Below, piece after piece: positions 37,382 to 47,711 of a DNA stretch of 64,000 bases (position 1 is its first letter; each line of letters begins with the position of its first letter). Source of the stretch: Streptomyces anulatus. GTDB taxonomy: Bacteria > Actinomycetota > Actinomycetes > Streptomycetales > Streptomycetaceae. The position numbers and the translations under genes are program-made. A model generated the notes under the pieces. The model was given only the letters and a program-made list of their open reading frames with translations. It was not told the DNA's origin and searched no databases. The stretch covers positions 754,528-818,527 of the forward strand of contig NZ_BMVK01000002.1 in NCBI RefSeq assembly GCF_014650675.1, in the 5' to 3' direction.

Positions 37382-37408
37382 AATACTGCGAACATCGTTC
37401 GCAGTATT
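37382..37408. promoter_or_regulatory. TetR operator palindrome
   Basis: Perfect 12-bp arms (AATACTGCGAAC and GTTCGCAGTATT) around a 3-nt spacer, 24 nt before the hydrolase start and 56 nt before the TetR start. The arms are far more AT-rich than the surroundings. Confidence 0.8.
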
Positions 37409-37431
37409 CTCGCCCATCGGAGGAGCCCGTC

Positions 37432-38346
37432 ATGACCTGGACCGAACGCCGCTTCGCCCGCAACGGTGCGGTCGAGCTCGCCCACGACCGGCTCCAGGAG
37501 GGCGCGGACGGCGAACCGCTGCTCCTGGTGATGGGGTTGGCGGTCTCCCGGCACTGGTGGCCCGGGGAGCTGTGCGCGGCCTTCGCCGACGCCGGGTTCG
37601 CCGTCGCCCGCTACGACCAGCGGGACGCGGGCGAGTCCACCCGGCTGCCCAAGCGCACCGCCCGGGGCAATCCCTTCGCCGCCCTGGCCGCCGGCCGCGG
37701 TGCGGCCTACACCGCCGAGGACATGGCCGACGACGCCGTCGCCGTCATGGACGCGCTCGGCTGGGAGTCGGCCCACCTCTTCGGGCACTCGCTGGGCGGC
37801 GTCGTCGCCCAGCGCGTCGCCCTGCGCCACCCGGGCCGGGTGCGCACGCTCACCTCGTCCGCCGCGCTCCCCAGCGATGTCGGCGGCCTGGGAGCCTTCC
37901 GCCATCTGCGGCTCGGCACGCTCGCGAAGTTCGCCCGCATCAAGCCCGCCCAGGACCGGGAGGAGCGGATCGCGGCCGGGCTCGCGGTGGCGCGGCTCTG
38001 CGCGTCGCCCGGCTACCCGTTCGACGAGGCGGAGGCCTTGGAACGGATCACCGCCGACGTGGACACCGGCATCGCCGACCCGGACGCCCAGTCCCGCCAG
38101 ATCGGGGCACCCTGGCACGGCCCGTCCCTGGCCGAACTGCGCGTCCCCGCACTGGTGCTGCACGGCACGGACGACCCGCTGCTCAAGCCCTCCGCCGGCC
38201 GGGCCACCGCCGCGGCGATCCCCGGCGCCCGGCTCGTCCTCCAGCCCGGCGTCGGCCACGACATCCCCCGCGAGCGGCACACCGCCGTCGCCGCCGAGAT
38301 ACGGGCGCTCGCGGACCGGGCCGCCCGGGTCGACGGCCACACGTAA
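37432..38346 (+). CDS. Alpha/beta hydrolase
   Basis: A 304-residue alpha/beta-fold hydrolase. The nucleophile elbow is GHSLGG (Ser near 121), the acid is probably the Asp in HGTDDPLLKP, and the His is in GVGHDIP. The N-terminal oxyanion region is VMGLAVSRHWW. It resembles haloalkane/AB hydrolase-6 type esterases. The substrate is unknown. Control by the divergent TetR is likely because the operator sits 24 nt before its ATG. Confidence 0.9.
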   Translation: MTWTERRFARNGAVELAHDRLQEGADGEPLLLVMGLAVSRHWWPGELCAAFADAGFAVARYDQRDAGESTRLPKRTARGNPFAALAAGRGAAYTAEDMADDAVAVMDALGWESAHLFGHSLGGVVAQRVALRHPGRVRTLTSSAALPSDVGGLGAFRHLRLGTLAKFARIKPAQDREERIAAGLAVARLCASPGYPFDEAEALERITADVDTGIADPDAQSRQIGAPWHGPSLAELRVPALVLHGTDDPLLKPSAGRATAAAIPGARLVLQPGVGHDIPRERHTAVAAEIRALADRAARVDGHT

Positions 38347-38432
38347 CGGCCGTCTCCCCGGCCAGGCGGCCGCACGCCAACACCCCTCCCTCTCGGGTCA
38401 GGCAGCCGTGCGTAACGACCCGGCCCCCCGGG

Positions 38433-38882
38433 TCAGGCAGCCAGCAGCACGCCGCCCATCGGGCCCGACGGGCGCATCGCACCGACCGAACCGGCCGGAC
38501 CTGTCGACCGCACGGACCGGTGGCCGCCGGCCGCACTCGACCCGAGCGAACGCGGCCGGGAGCGGGCCGCGGCCAGGCTGACCAGCCGCTCCCCCGCCAA
38601 CGCCAGGATGTCGGCGAGGTTCAGGCCGAGCGCCTGGGCCGCGGCGGCCAGCACCTCGGAGGAGGCCTCCTTGAGGCCCCGCTCCACCTCGGAGAGATAC
38701 GGCATGGAGATCCGGGCCGCCTCGGCGACGTCCTTCAACGTCCGCCCCTGGGCCTGGCGTTCGCGGCGCAGCACCTCCCCGACGAGGTCACGCCAGAGCG
38801 GTTCCCGGGGCAGAGCCGGGGCCACCGCCGGGAGCGGGCGCAGAGGGATCACGTCGGCCTGGTTCGTCGCTCGGATGCTCAC
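38433..38882 (-). CDS. XRE family regulator, ClgR-like
   Basis: A 149-residue helix-turn-helix regulator. Residues about 33-95 match the ClgR/XRE type (GEVLRRERQAQGRTLKDVAEAARISMPYLSEVERG-x-KEASSEVL). It is similar to ClgR, which activates clp and lon protease genes in Streptomyces, but the N-terminal 30 residues and the tail differ, so it is probably a paralogue. The GTG at 38882 lies 7 nt after TAGGCT, consistent with a leaderless mRNA. The C-terminus is disordered. Confidence 0.82.
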   Translation of the reverse strand: MSIRATNQADVIPLRPLPAVAPALPREPLWRDLVGEVLRRERQAQGRTLKDVAEAARISMPYLSEVERGLKEASSEVLAAAAQALGLNLADILALAGERLVSLAAARSRPRSLGSSAAGGHRSVRSTGPAGSVGAMRPSGPMGGVLLAA

Positions 38883-38889
38883 CTTCCCC

Positions 38890-38895
38890 AGCCTA
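38890..38895 (-). promoter_or_regulatory. -10 box of leaderless XRE gene
   Basis: TAGGCT on the minus strand, 7 nt before the GTG start of the ClgR-like gene. Confidence 0.55.
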
Positions 38896-39073
38896 GGAGC
38901 GCCGCGCCTCCCCCGCACCGGTCCGGCGTTGCGCTCCGGGCAGATCTGCTGATGGCGAAGTCGCGTGACAGGCCGCCGGCCCCGGGAGACTGCCGGTTCC
39001 GGGGAAACAGGCAGGTCCAGGGCGCGGCCGCTATCGTCACGCCCGACAGCGGTTTCTCCGTAGGGGGTTCGGG

Positions 39074-39481
39074 ATGACACGGGAGCAGGCAGCAGGGCGT
39101 TCGGGGCACCACGATCCGCAGGCGCTCCGGCGGCGCCCCTGGTTCGCCGCCAACGAAATCCTCGCCTTCCTGCTGGAGCTCGTGGCGATCGGCTGCCTCG
39201 CCTGGTGGGGCTTCACCGCCGTGGACGGGGTCCTCGTATCGGTCCTGCTCGGCCTCGGGGTGCCTGCGGCGGCCGTGACCCTGTGGGGGCTGTTCGCCGC
39301 GCCCCGCGCCCGGTTCAGGCCGCCGCTCGCGGGGGTGCTGGCGGTGAAGACCCTGGTCCTCGGTGGCAGCGCTGCGGCGGTGTACGGAACGGGGCACCCG
39401 GTCGTGGCCGGGGTGTTCACCGTCGTCCTGGCCCTGAACACGGGGTGCGCGGAGTACTACCGCCGCCGCCCGCCCACCTGA
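39074..39481 (+). CDS. YrdB family membrane protein (DUF2568)
   Basis: A 135-residue membrane protein with four hydrophobic helices and the DUF2568 pattern (N-A-x-E-x-x-A-F-x-L-E near residue 26, ANEILAFLLELVAIG). Function unknown. The ATG is 7 nt after TAGGGG, which could be a weak -10 or part of a purine-rich ribosome site. Confidence 0.82.
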   Translation: MTREQAAGRSGHHDPQALRRRPWFAANEILAFLLELVAIGCLAWWGFTAVDGVLVSVLLGLGVPAAAVTLWGLFAAPRARFRPPLAGVLAVKTLVLGGSAAAVYGTGHPVVAGVFTVVLALNTGCAEYYRRRPPT

Positions 39482-39488
39482 ACGAGCC

Positions 39489-40058
39489 TCACCCGGTGAC
39501 GGCGACGGCGGAGGATCGACGCCGGTAGTAGGCGATCGCGAGAGCGATGGTGATGGGCCCCCAAGCGGCGATGGGGGTGACGCACACCGTCGCCAGCGCC
39601 TTCCAGGCGCCGTTGACGTAGGCGACGGAGTCGATGACGCCGAACAGGGTGAGATGGCGATCGCCGCCGATGGGGAAGGCGGTGAACAGGGCGGTGAGTA
39701 TCAGGCCGCCGAGCACGGCGGGGACGACAGCCGCCATCGGCCGGACCCGTCTGCCGCCGATGACCGGTATCCAGGCGGGCGCCACCTCGCCCCAGCCCCG
39801 GACCAGACCGATGGTCAGGATCGCGATCACTTCCGTCAACAAGCTGAGCCCGAGAACGTACGGAACGCTCAGCCAGTAGGCGGGCATACCGCCGTCCTGG
39901 ACCTGCCCCATCTCGAAGTGCAGCGCGAAGGGCAGCCGCCACAGGCACGACGGCAGCAGAAGCAGCGGAAGCGCGTGGGCCAGGCGCATCGCCCAGCGAG
40001 GAACGGGCCGCTCGGTGTCATCGACGGGCGGGGGCCGGTGAAGGATCTTCAGCGTCAT
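39489..40058 (-). CDS. Hypothetical multi-pass membrane protein
   Basis: A 189-residue protein with about five transmembrane helices, including a long ALPLLLLPSCLWRLPFALHF start and an IAAWGPITIALAIAYYRRR end. GAGGGTGGAG precedes the ATG. No family is recognised with certainty. Its start lies 149 nt downstream of the gdhA stop on the same strand, but a separate promoter is possible. Confidence 0.75.
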   Translation of the reverse strand: MTLKILHRPPPVDDTERPVPRWAMRLAHALPLLLLPSCLWRLPFALHFEMGQVQDGGMPAYWLSVPYVLGLSLLTEVIAILTIGLVRGWGEVAPAWIPVIGGRRVRPMAAVVPAVLGGLILTALFTAFPIGGDRHLTLFGVIDSVAYVNGAWKALATVCVTPIAAWGPITIALAIAYYRRRSSAVAVTG

Positions 40059-40207
40059 GACTCCACCCTCGCGGGGCAGGCACGACGACGAATCACCCGC
40101 GCGAGCCAACCCGCTCCCCCGCCCGGGGGAGACCACACCTGGCAGCCTCGCCCGCGCGGGGTAGCGGTACCGGCGGCGGCGCAACACCGACGCCTCCCCG
40201 CGTACGG

Positions 40208-41932
<1,725 letters not shown>

Positions 41933-42115
41933 TCACATGTCGGATCGGCTTTCACGCGAGCCCCGCAGCGCCCAGAGCCCGCCTCCGGAGGCGAGCACGA
42001 TGACCCCCGCGACGGCGCTCAGGGCGATCCGGAAGCCGCTTTCCTCGACCGCGATGCTGAGGAAGACGTTGGCGGCGAGCGCGGCGGACAGGACGAGCCA
42101 GAGCAAGGACTTCAT
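41933..42115 (-). CDS. Small membrane protein, two-helix
   Basis: A 60-residue protein, two hydrophobic helices (about residues 2-20 and 30-50) and a charged C-terminus. The ATG has GGAGG about 10 nt upstream. The longer open frame to 42301 is non-coding in character. No function known. Confidence 0.72.
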   Translation of the reverse strand: MKSLLWLVLSAALAANVFLSIAVEESGFRIALSAVAGVIVLASGGGLWALRGSRESRSDM

Positions 42116-42392
42116 GACGGTGATGCCTCCGTGGTCGGTGATACGTCCAGCCTGTCGGCCGGGGCGCGCCGCGAGGAGGGAGCGGGCCCCCGTATCGGGG
42201 GTGCAGCAGGCTCCACCCCCTCCCGGGGGCGGGCGGCGCGGGCCGAGGGCCATGACGAGCCGGTCCGCGGGGAAAGCACGCGTGGAGCCGGCGGAAGGCA
42301 ACCGTAGCGGTCCCGTGAAAACAACGCCGGGGCACGGGAGTTACCCGTCAGGAACAGGGACACCCCGCCTGACGATCAGTCATGATGCCCCC

Positions 42393-43097
42393 ATGACGAA
42401 GCCGCGGGGGCGTCGGAGAGGACAGCCTCCTGACGCATTACAGGCGCTGTACGGAGTGCGCCGGACCGGGAACGGCACCGCCCGACCCCGGCCGGCCCCG
42501 CCCACGCCTCCGGGCCCGCCCTCGACGCCGGGCCGGTCGCCGTACGGGCACGCGCTTCCGCGCGCGGCCTATCCGGCGTACGCCCGCTCGGCGTATCCCG
42601 CCCCGGCGCCCCGGGGGCAGCCGCGCATCCCCAAGGGCACGGGCGACATGCGGCGCTATCTGGCGGTCGGGCTCGACAGCTATCTGTGCCTGCTGGCCGT
42701 CGGACTCCTGGTGCGGTCGTGCCTGGACTCCGGCGGGACGGGGCGCGCGGTCGCCCTGCTGGTCGTCCAGCTGGTCGCGCTGTCGTTCGCCAACCAGGTG
42801 CTGCTGACGTTGGCCGTCCGGGCGAGCGCCGGAAAGCTGATCATGGGCGTCCGGGTGATCCGGCTGCCCGACGCGGGCCGGCCGGGATTCCGCCTGCTGG
42901 TGCTGCGCTGGCTGTACGGGCTCCTCTGGCTGCCGCGCCAGCCGTGGCGCCGGTTCCGCGACCGGGCGGCGGCCGGTGGCCCGGAGAGAGCCCCGGGCCA
43001 CCGCACCGAGGCGCCCGATGACCTCGCGGGGGTGCGCCAGGTCCGCCGCAGTGACCTGCGGTCCTACCGGGCGGCGGTGCAGGGGCGTACGGGCTGA
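42393..43097 (+). CDS. RDD family membrane protein
   Basis: A 234-residue protein. A Pro/Ala/Tyr-rich cytoplasmic N-terminus (residues 1-80) precedes an RDD-type domain with three hydrophobic helices (about residues 93-180). The first helix carries the RYLAVGLDSYLC variant of the R-x-x-A-x-x-x-D pattern and the third ends in KLIMGVRVIRL. The tail is basic. Transport or ion-exchange roles have been proposed for some members. Confidence 0.8.
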   Translation: MTKPRGRRRGQPPDALQALYGVRRTGNGTARPRPAPPTPPGPPSTPGRSPYGHALPRAAYPAYARSAYPAPAPRGQPRIPKGTGDMRRYLAVGLDSYLCLLAVGLLVRSCLDSGGTGRAVALLVVQLVALSFANQVLLTLAVRASAGKLIMGVRVIRLPDAGRPGFRLLVLRWLYGLLWLPRQPWRRFRDRAAAGGPERAPGHRTEAPDDLAGVRQVRRSDLRSYRAAVQGRTG

Positions 43098-43134
43098 GCC
43101 TGCTCCGTGACGCCCCCGGGCGAGAAGGGCCGCT

Positions 43135-43449
43135 TCAGCGCCAGTCGCCGGTGATCCAGGCCACGAGGCGGGGGTGGGCGGTGTACGGGTCGCATGCGGC
43201 GATCACCCTGGTGGAGACGAAGTCCCGGGTGACGACCTGCCCGACATCCCGGGCCACCCGGTTGAGGCCACCGCTGACGTCCCCGGGTTCCCCGATCGTC
43301 ACCGGGACGGAGGAAGCGGCTGTCGTCTCCTCTTCGCAGCCGACGAGAGGAAGGGGCTGGCCGAGGTACCAACCGCAGACGAAGATGGCGTACAGGGCGG
43401 CGGCGGCGCCCAGGCGGCGCGGAGTTATCCAGGTTATCCAGTGAGACAC
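43135..43449 (-). CDS. Hypothetical small anchored protein
   Basis: A 104-residue protein with a GTG start at 43449. Residues about 12-32 form a transmembrane helix; the rest lies outside and has two Cys (CEEET and ACDPYTAHP). It is compact and ends in a WITGDWR motif. No named family. Convergent with the RDD gene 37 nt away. Confidence 0.7.
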   Translation of the reverse strand: MSHWITWITPRRLGAAAALYAIFVCGWYLGQPLPLVGCEEETTAASSVPVTIGEPGDVSGGLNRVARDVGQVVTRDFVSTRVIAACDPYTAHPRLVAWITGDWR

Positions 43450-43647
43450 CTGCCGGAGTGTTCCACGAACCGGGTTCCGGGAGGCGGCGCGCGCGGCGCC
43501 TCCCCCGCCCCGAAGTCAAGTCGGGGGGCGGGTTGTTGACCAGCCCGGCCAACCCGGCCAGGACGGCCGGCCCGGCCGGCCTGAGCCCCGGCGTACGCCT
43601 CCGCGCGAACCGACCGGACACAGCGTCGCAGGGGCGCGCCGGACACG

Positions 43648-43691
43648 CCGAAGGCGGCGGTCCCGGAGTCTTCCGGGGCCGCCGCCTTCGG
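43648..43691. terminator. Terminator downstream of L,D-transpeptidase gene
   Basis: A perfect 13-bp stem (CCGAAGGCGGCGG) with an 18-nt loop that can form an inner hairpin, 41 nt past the stop of the minus-strand gene. Confidence 0.7.
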
Positions 43692-43731
43692 GCGGGGACG
43701 GGGGTGGTGCCGAGGGGGAACGGCGGGTGGA

Positions 43732-44985
43732 TCAGGCCTGGGAGCCGGCCGTCCACTCGGCCCAGCTCATGTTCCAGCCGTTGAGACCGTTGTCCGGGGT
43801 GATGGTCTTGTCCGGGGAGTTCTTGACGATGACCACGTCGCCGACGAGGGAGTTGTCGTAGAACCAGGCGCCCGGCGCGCTGGAGTCGTTCGCGCCCTTC
43901 ACGTCGGCGAGGCCCACGCAGCCGTGGCTGGTGTTGGCGTTGCCGAAGATGCCCTTGCCCCAGTAGTTGCCGTGGATGAAGGTGCCCGACGTGGACAGGC
44001 GCATGGCGTGCGGCACGTCCTTGATGTCGTACTCGCCCTTGCCGTCGTCATCGGTGAAGCCGACGGTGGCGCCGTTCATCCGGGTCTCCTTGTGCTTCTC
44101 GGAGATCACCATCTGACCGTTGTACGTGGGGTTCTCGGGGGAGCCCGCGGAGATCGGGATCGTCTTGATCGTCTTGCCGTCGCGGGTGACCGTCATCTGC
44201 TTGGTCTTCGCGTCGACGGTGGAGACCTGGTTGCGGCCGACCTTGAAGGTCACGGTCTTCTGCTGGACGCCGAAGACGCCGTCCGCACCCTCGACGCCGT
44301 CGAGGGCCAGCTTCAGGGTGACGGTGGAGCCGCCCTGCCAGTAGTCCTCCGGGCGCAGGTCCAGGCGCTGGGAGTTGAACCAGTGGCCGACGACTTCCTG
44401 GCCGCTGCTGGAGGTCACGGTGATGCCGTCCTGGACGGCCTTCTTGTCCGTGATCGCCTTGTTGAAGTTGATCGAGACGGGCATCCCGACGCCGACCGTG
44501 GAGCCGTCCTCGGGGGTGAAGTTCCCGATGAAGCTGTTGTCGGGCGAGACGGTGGTGAAGGAGCTGTTCTCGTGGGCCTCGCGGCCCTTCGAGTCGGCCG
44601 CCGTGGCGTCGATCTTGTACGTGGTGGACCGCTCCAGCTGACCCGCGGGCTTCCAGCTGGATCCATCGGCCGCCAGCGTGCCCTCGACCGGGTCGCCCGC
44701 CGCGGTCGTCATGACGACCTTGGTCAGCTTGCCCTTGGCGACGGTGACCTGGGCCGCGTTGTTGATGCTGGCGTTGGTCGCGCCGTTCTTCGGCTTGATC
44801 GCTATCTGCGCCTCGGAGGCGTCCGCGGCTGCCGCCTTGTCCACTTCCTGCTGCGACGACTCCGAGCTCCCGGCGTTCGTCTTGCCGCCCTTGTCGCCGT
44901 CGTCGCTACAGGCCGAAAGCACCAGCACGCCGCCGAGCAGTGCGGACATGGCCATGAGGCCCCTGCGCCGCTTGCTGTCCGTCAT
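43732..44985 (-). CDS. L,D-transpeptidase lipoprotein with Ig-like domains
   Basis: A 417-residue lipoprotein that makes 3-3 cross-links in peptidoglycan. The signal peptide ends in a lipobox (VLSAC, Cys near residue 25). An Ig-like domain pair (about residues 60-250) precedes the YkuD catalytic domain, whose motif is HGN...SHGCVGL with the nucleophilic Cys in SHGC. The ATG at 44985 is better than 45000 because GGAG lies 9 nt before it within the longer frame. It is the Streptomyces counterpart of mycobacterial Ldt enzymes. Confidence 0.92.
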   Translation of the reverse strand: MTDSKRRRGLMAMSALLGGVLVLSACSDDGDKGGKTNAGSSESSQQEVDKAAAADASEAQIAIKPKNGATNASINNAAQVTVAKGKLTKVVMTTAAGDPVEGTLAADGSSWKPAGQLERSTTYKIDATAADSKGREAHENSSFTTVSPDNSFIGNFTPEDGSTVGVGMPVSINFNKAITDKKAVQDGITVTSSSGQEVVGHWFNSQRLDLRPEDYWQGGSTVTLKLALDGVEGADGVFGVQQKTVTFKVGRNQVSTVDAKTKQMTVTRDGKTIKTIPISAGSPENPTYNGQMVISEKHKETRMNGATVGFTDDDGKGEYDIKDVPHAMRLSTSGTFIHGNYWGKGIFGNANTSHGCVGLADVKGANDSSAPGAWFYDNSLVGDVVIVKNSPDKTITPDNGLNGWNMSWAEWTAGSQA

Positions 44986-45235
44986 CACACGCTTCTCCAT
45001 CGTTGCCGATTCCCCAAAATCCCCGGACGGGGCCGCCAGGCCGCTATTCCCCGTCAATGTTCCAAGAACACCCGGAAAGGGTGCTCCGTTCCACATCCAT
45101 GACAGATGTGGGGAACACCACTCATCGACGCGTCCCCGGCAGCGGTGGTTCCCGCATCCCGGTCCCGCTTTCCGCCGCCGTGCGCCGTGGCCCCGGTCCG
45201 CCGGTGAGCGGGGCCGGGGCCGGTGTTCTCACACG

Positions 45236-45685
45236 TCACACCCGCTGCGCGGGGTCACCGTCCTCGCCGTCGTTCTTCCCATTGTGCGCGACCGCGTCGC
45301 CATACCCCTCCTCGTCGTCCTCGTCCGGCGGCAGGAAGAGCTCCTCGTCGCCGTCGTCCGCGTCGTCCCAGCCCTCCGCGTCGGGGTCGTACTCGATGCT
45401 CTCGCTGCTCCAGGAGGCCTGGGCCAGCTCGACCCCGGGCACCTCGCTGACCAGGTCGAAGGGGTCGACCAGCGAGGCGAGGGCCTCCGCTCCGTCTGCC
45501 CGGACCGTGGCCTCGGCATGCATCCGCTCCTCGGCGGTGTCGCTCCCGGCGACCGCGGCGACGGGCTCTCCGTACTCGGCGGCGATGGATTCGAGGGCGG
45601 TGCCGGTCAGGGCGTCGAGGTCGGTGACCTCCAGCACCATCTCCACGCGAAGTCGAACAAACCTGGATGTCTCTTCTGTGCTCAT
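45236..45685 (-). CDS. Acidic hypothetical protein
   Basis: A 149-residue protein. The first 95 residues look globular with alternating strands and helices (RFVRLRVEMVLEVTDLDALTG). The C-terminal third is extremely Asp/Glu-rich and disordered. The ATG at 45685 lies 7 nt after TACGCT, the same leaderless geometry as other genes here. Divergent from the sortase substrate gene. No family recognised. Confidence 0.78.
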   Translation of the reverse strand: MSTEETSRFVRLRVEMVLEVTDLDALTGTALESIAAEYGEPVAAVAGSDTAEERMHAEATVRADGAEALASLVDPFDLVSEVPGVELAQASWSSESIEYDPDAEGWDDADDGDEELFLPPDEDDEEGYGDAVAHNGKNDGEDGDPAQRV

Positions 45686-45692
45686 AGGCCGG

Positions 45693-45698
45693 AGCGTA
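45693..45698 (-). promoter_or_regulatory. -10 box of leaderless acidic-protein gene
   Basis: TACGCT on the minus strand, 7 nt before the ATG at 45685. Confidence 0.55.
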
Positions 45699-45737
45699 AG
45701 GCCCGGCGGGGCCACGACTTTCCACCGACCCGCTGCT

Positions 45738-45766
45738 TTGCTTAGCATCGGCGTACGGGGCTAACT
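45738..45766 (+). promoter_or_regulatory. Promoter of sortase-substrate gene
   Basis: TTGCTT and CTAACT with a 17-nt spacer, giving a leader of about 20 nt that contains AAGGGGAT before the GTG at 45794. Confidence 0.5.
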
Positions 45767-45793
45767 CATGGTTGTCGCAAGGGGATCGAATCT

Positions 45794-46108
45794 GTGTCCG
45801 TCGCTCGTCGCACACTCCTGACCGCCACCGCCGCAGGCACGCTGCTGGCCGCTCTCTGGTTCGTCCCGTCGGCCAACGCGACCGGTGAGAACGGCGCCCA
45901 GGGCGCCCCGGCGGCCACCTCCGACCGGACCGCCGGGCAGTCCGCCGGGAGCCCCGACGACGCCTCCGGCGCGCTCCTCGCCGACACCGGGCCGGGCCCG
46001 GACACGACCCCGTATCTCATCGGCGGCACAGCCCTGTTGGGCCTCGGCGCGGGCTTCGTCACCTACTCGGTGCGCCGTTCCGGTTCCGGGACGCGCCCGG
46101 TGCTCTGA
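45794..46108 (+). CDS. Cell-wall-anchored protein with LAxTG sorting signal
   Basis: A 104-residue secreted protein. The signal peptide (residues 1-29) has an ANA cleavage site. The mature part is short, Gly/Ala/Ser-rich and disordered. The C-terminus has LADTG (residues 62-66), a hydrophobic helix (about 74-92) and an RRSGSGTR tail, the three parts of a sortase signal. LAxTG is the class E sortase motif used by chaplins in Streptomyces. The mature protein would have only about 35 residues, so it is a very small wall protein. Confidence 0.85.
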   Translation: MSVARRTLLTATAAGTLLAALWFVPSANATGENGAQGAPAATSDRTAGQSAGSPDDASGALLADTGPGPDTTPYLIGGTALLGLGAGFVTYSVRRSGSGTRPVL

Positions 46109-46112
46109 GCAT

Positions 46113-46174
46113 CCCGTACGCACGGAAGAGGGCTCCCGCGACGATGGCGCGGGGCCCTCTTCCGTGCGTACGGG
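46113..46174. terminator. Very strong bidirectional terminator
   Basis: A perfect 21-bp stem, 46113-46133 paired with 46154-46174, around a 20-nt loop, between convergent genes. It is the longest perfect stem I found in the window. Confidence 0.85.
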
Positions 46175-46180
46175 GCCGGC

Positions 46181-47704
46181 TCAGGCCAGCGGCCCCGTGA
46201 CCGGCTCCACGGCCGCGACCAGACGCCCTTCCCGTACGAACGTGTCGGCGGCGGCCAGGTCCGGCGCGAGGAAGCGGTCCGGGCCCGGGCCCTCGGCGCC
46301 GGCGGCCCGCAGCGCGTCCACGGCGGCCTGCGAGGCGGGGGCGGGGGTCAGGCCCTGGGCGGCGCGGATCTCGACGGCGCGGGTCGCGGCGTACAGCTCG
46401 ACGGCGACGATCCGGGCCAGGTTGTCCACGGCCGTACGGAGTTTGCGCGCGGCGGACCAGCCCATGGAGACGTGGTCCTCCTGCATCGCGGAGGACGGGA
46501 TGGAGTCGGCGGAGGCGGGGACCGCGAGCCGCTTCATCTCGCTGACCAGGGCGGCCTGGGTGTACTGGGCGATCATCAGGCCCGAGTCGACCCCGGCGTC
46601 GTCCGCGAGGAACGGCGGCAGGCCGTGCGAGCGGTTCTTGTCGAGCAGCCGGTCGGTGCGGCGTTCACAGATCGAGCCGAGGTCGGCGGCGACGATCGCG
46701 AGGAAGTCCAGGACGTACGCGACGGGCGCGCCGTGGAAGTTGCCGTTGGACTCGACGCGGCCGTCGGGGAGGACCACCGGGTTGTCCACGGAGGAGGCCA
46801 GTTCGCGGCCCGCGCCGTTGACCTGGGGGGCGCAGCGCACCGAGTAGGCGTCCTGGACCCGGGGCGCGTCGCCGGTGACGTCGGCGTGCCGCCCCGTCAG
46901 TCCGGAACCGGCCAGCACCCGCAGCATGTTGTCCGCGCTGACGCCCTGTCCGGGGTGCGGGCGGATGGCGTGCAGTTCGGGGGCGAGGACCTTGTCCGTG
47001 CCGAGCAGCGCCTCCAGGGAGAGGGCGGCGGTGATGTCGGCCGAGGTGTAGAGGTTCTTCAGGTCGGCGAGGGCCATGACCAGCATGCCGAGCATGCCGT
47101 CGGTGCCGTTGAGGAGGGCCAGGCCCTCCTTCTCGCGGAGCTCGACGGGGGTGATGCCGTGCGCGGCGAGGAGTTCGCCGGCCGGGCGGACGGTGCCGTC
47201 GGGGCCCTCCGCGTCGCCCTCGCCCATCAGGGTGAGCGCGCAGTGCGAGAGCGGGGCGAGGTCGCCGGAGCAGCCGAGCGAGCCGTACTCGTGGACGACG
47301 GGCGTGATGCCCGCGTTCAGCAGGTCGGCCATGGTCTGTGCGACCTCGGGGCGTACGCCGGTGTGTCCGGAGGCGACCGTCTTCAGCCGGAGGAACATCA
47401 GCGCGCGCACGACCTCACGCTCGACGCGGGGGCCCATGCCGGCCGCGTGCGAGCGGACGATGTTGCGCTGGAGCTGCGCCCGCAGTTCCGGGCTGATGTG
47501 GCGGCTGGCGAGGGCGCCGAAGCCGGTGGAGACGCCGTAGACCGGCTCGGGCTTGGCGGCCAGCGCGTCCACGATGAGACGGGCGGCGGCCAGGGCTTCC
47601 ACGGCGGCGGCGGAGAGCTCGACCCGGGCGCCGTGGCGGGCCACGGCGACGACGTCCTCGGCGGTGGTTCCGGACGTCCCCACCACAACAGTGTGCATAT
47701 CCAT
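46181..47704 (-). CDS. hutH: Histidine ammonia-lyase
   Basis: A 507-residue histidase converting histidine to urocanate and ammonia, the first step of histidine breakdown. The MIO-forming triad lies in GSLGCSGDLAPL (Cys145-Ser146-Gly147); the usual triad is Ala-Ser-Gly. Other family segments (YGVSTGFGALA, QEDHVSMG, NGNFHG) are intact. No other hut gene is adjacent. The ATG at 47704 lies 7 nt after a TACGCT box that itself follows a good -35. Confidence 0.94.
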   Translation of the reverse strand: MDMHTVVVGTSGTTAEDVVAVARHGARVELSAAAVEALAAARLIVDALAAKPEPVYGVSTGFGALASRHISPELRAQLQRNIVRSHAAGMGPRVEREVVRALMFLRLKTVASGHTGVRPEVAQTMADLLNAGITPVVHEYGSLGCSGDLAPLSHCALTLMGEGDAEGPDGTVRPAGELLAAHGITPVELREKEGLALLNGTDGMLGMLVMALADLKNLYTSADITAALSLEALLGTDKVLAPELHAIRPHPGQGVSADNMLRVLAGSGLTGRHADVTGDAPRVQDAYSVRCAPQVNGAGRELASSVDNPVVLPDGRVESNGNFHGAPVAYVLDFLAIVAADLGSICERRTDRLLDKNRSHGLPPFLADDAGVDSGLMIAQYTQAALVSEMKRLAVPASADSIPSSAMQEDHVSMGWSAARKLRTAVDNLARIVAVELYAATRAVEIRAAQGLTPAPASQAAVDALRAAGAEGPGPDRFLAPDLAAADTFVREGRLVAAVEPVTGPLA

Positions 47705-47711
47705 ATTCAGC

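Noticed and set aside
37327..37395. Upstream 23-codon extension of the TetR protein
   Set aside because: Its ATG lies in the operator palindrome, while the GTG at 37326 has a ribosome site.
42116..42301. N-terminal extension of the small membrane protein
   Set aside because: Pro/Gly/Arg-rich with no ribosome site; the ATG at 42115 has GGAGG.
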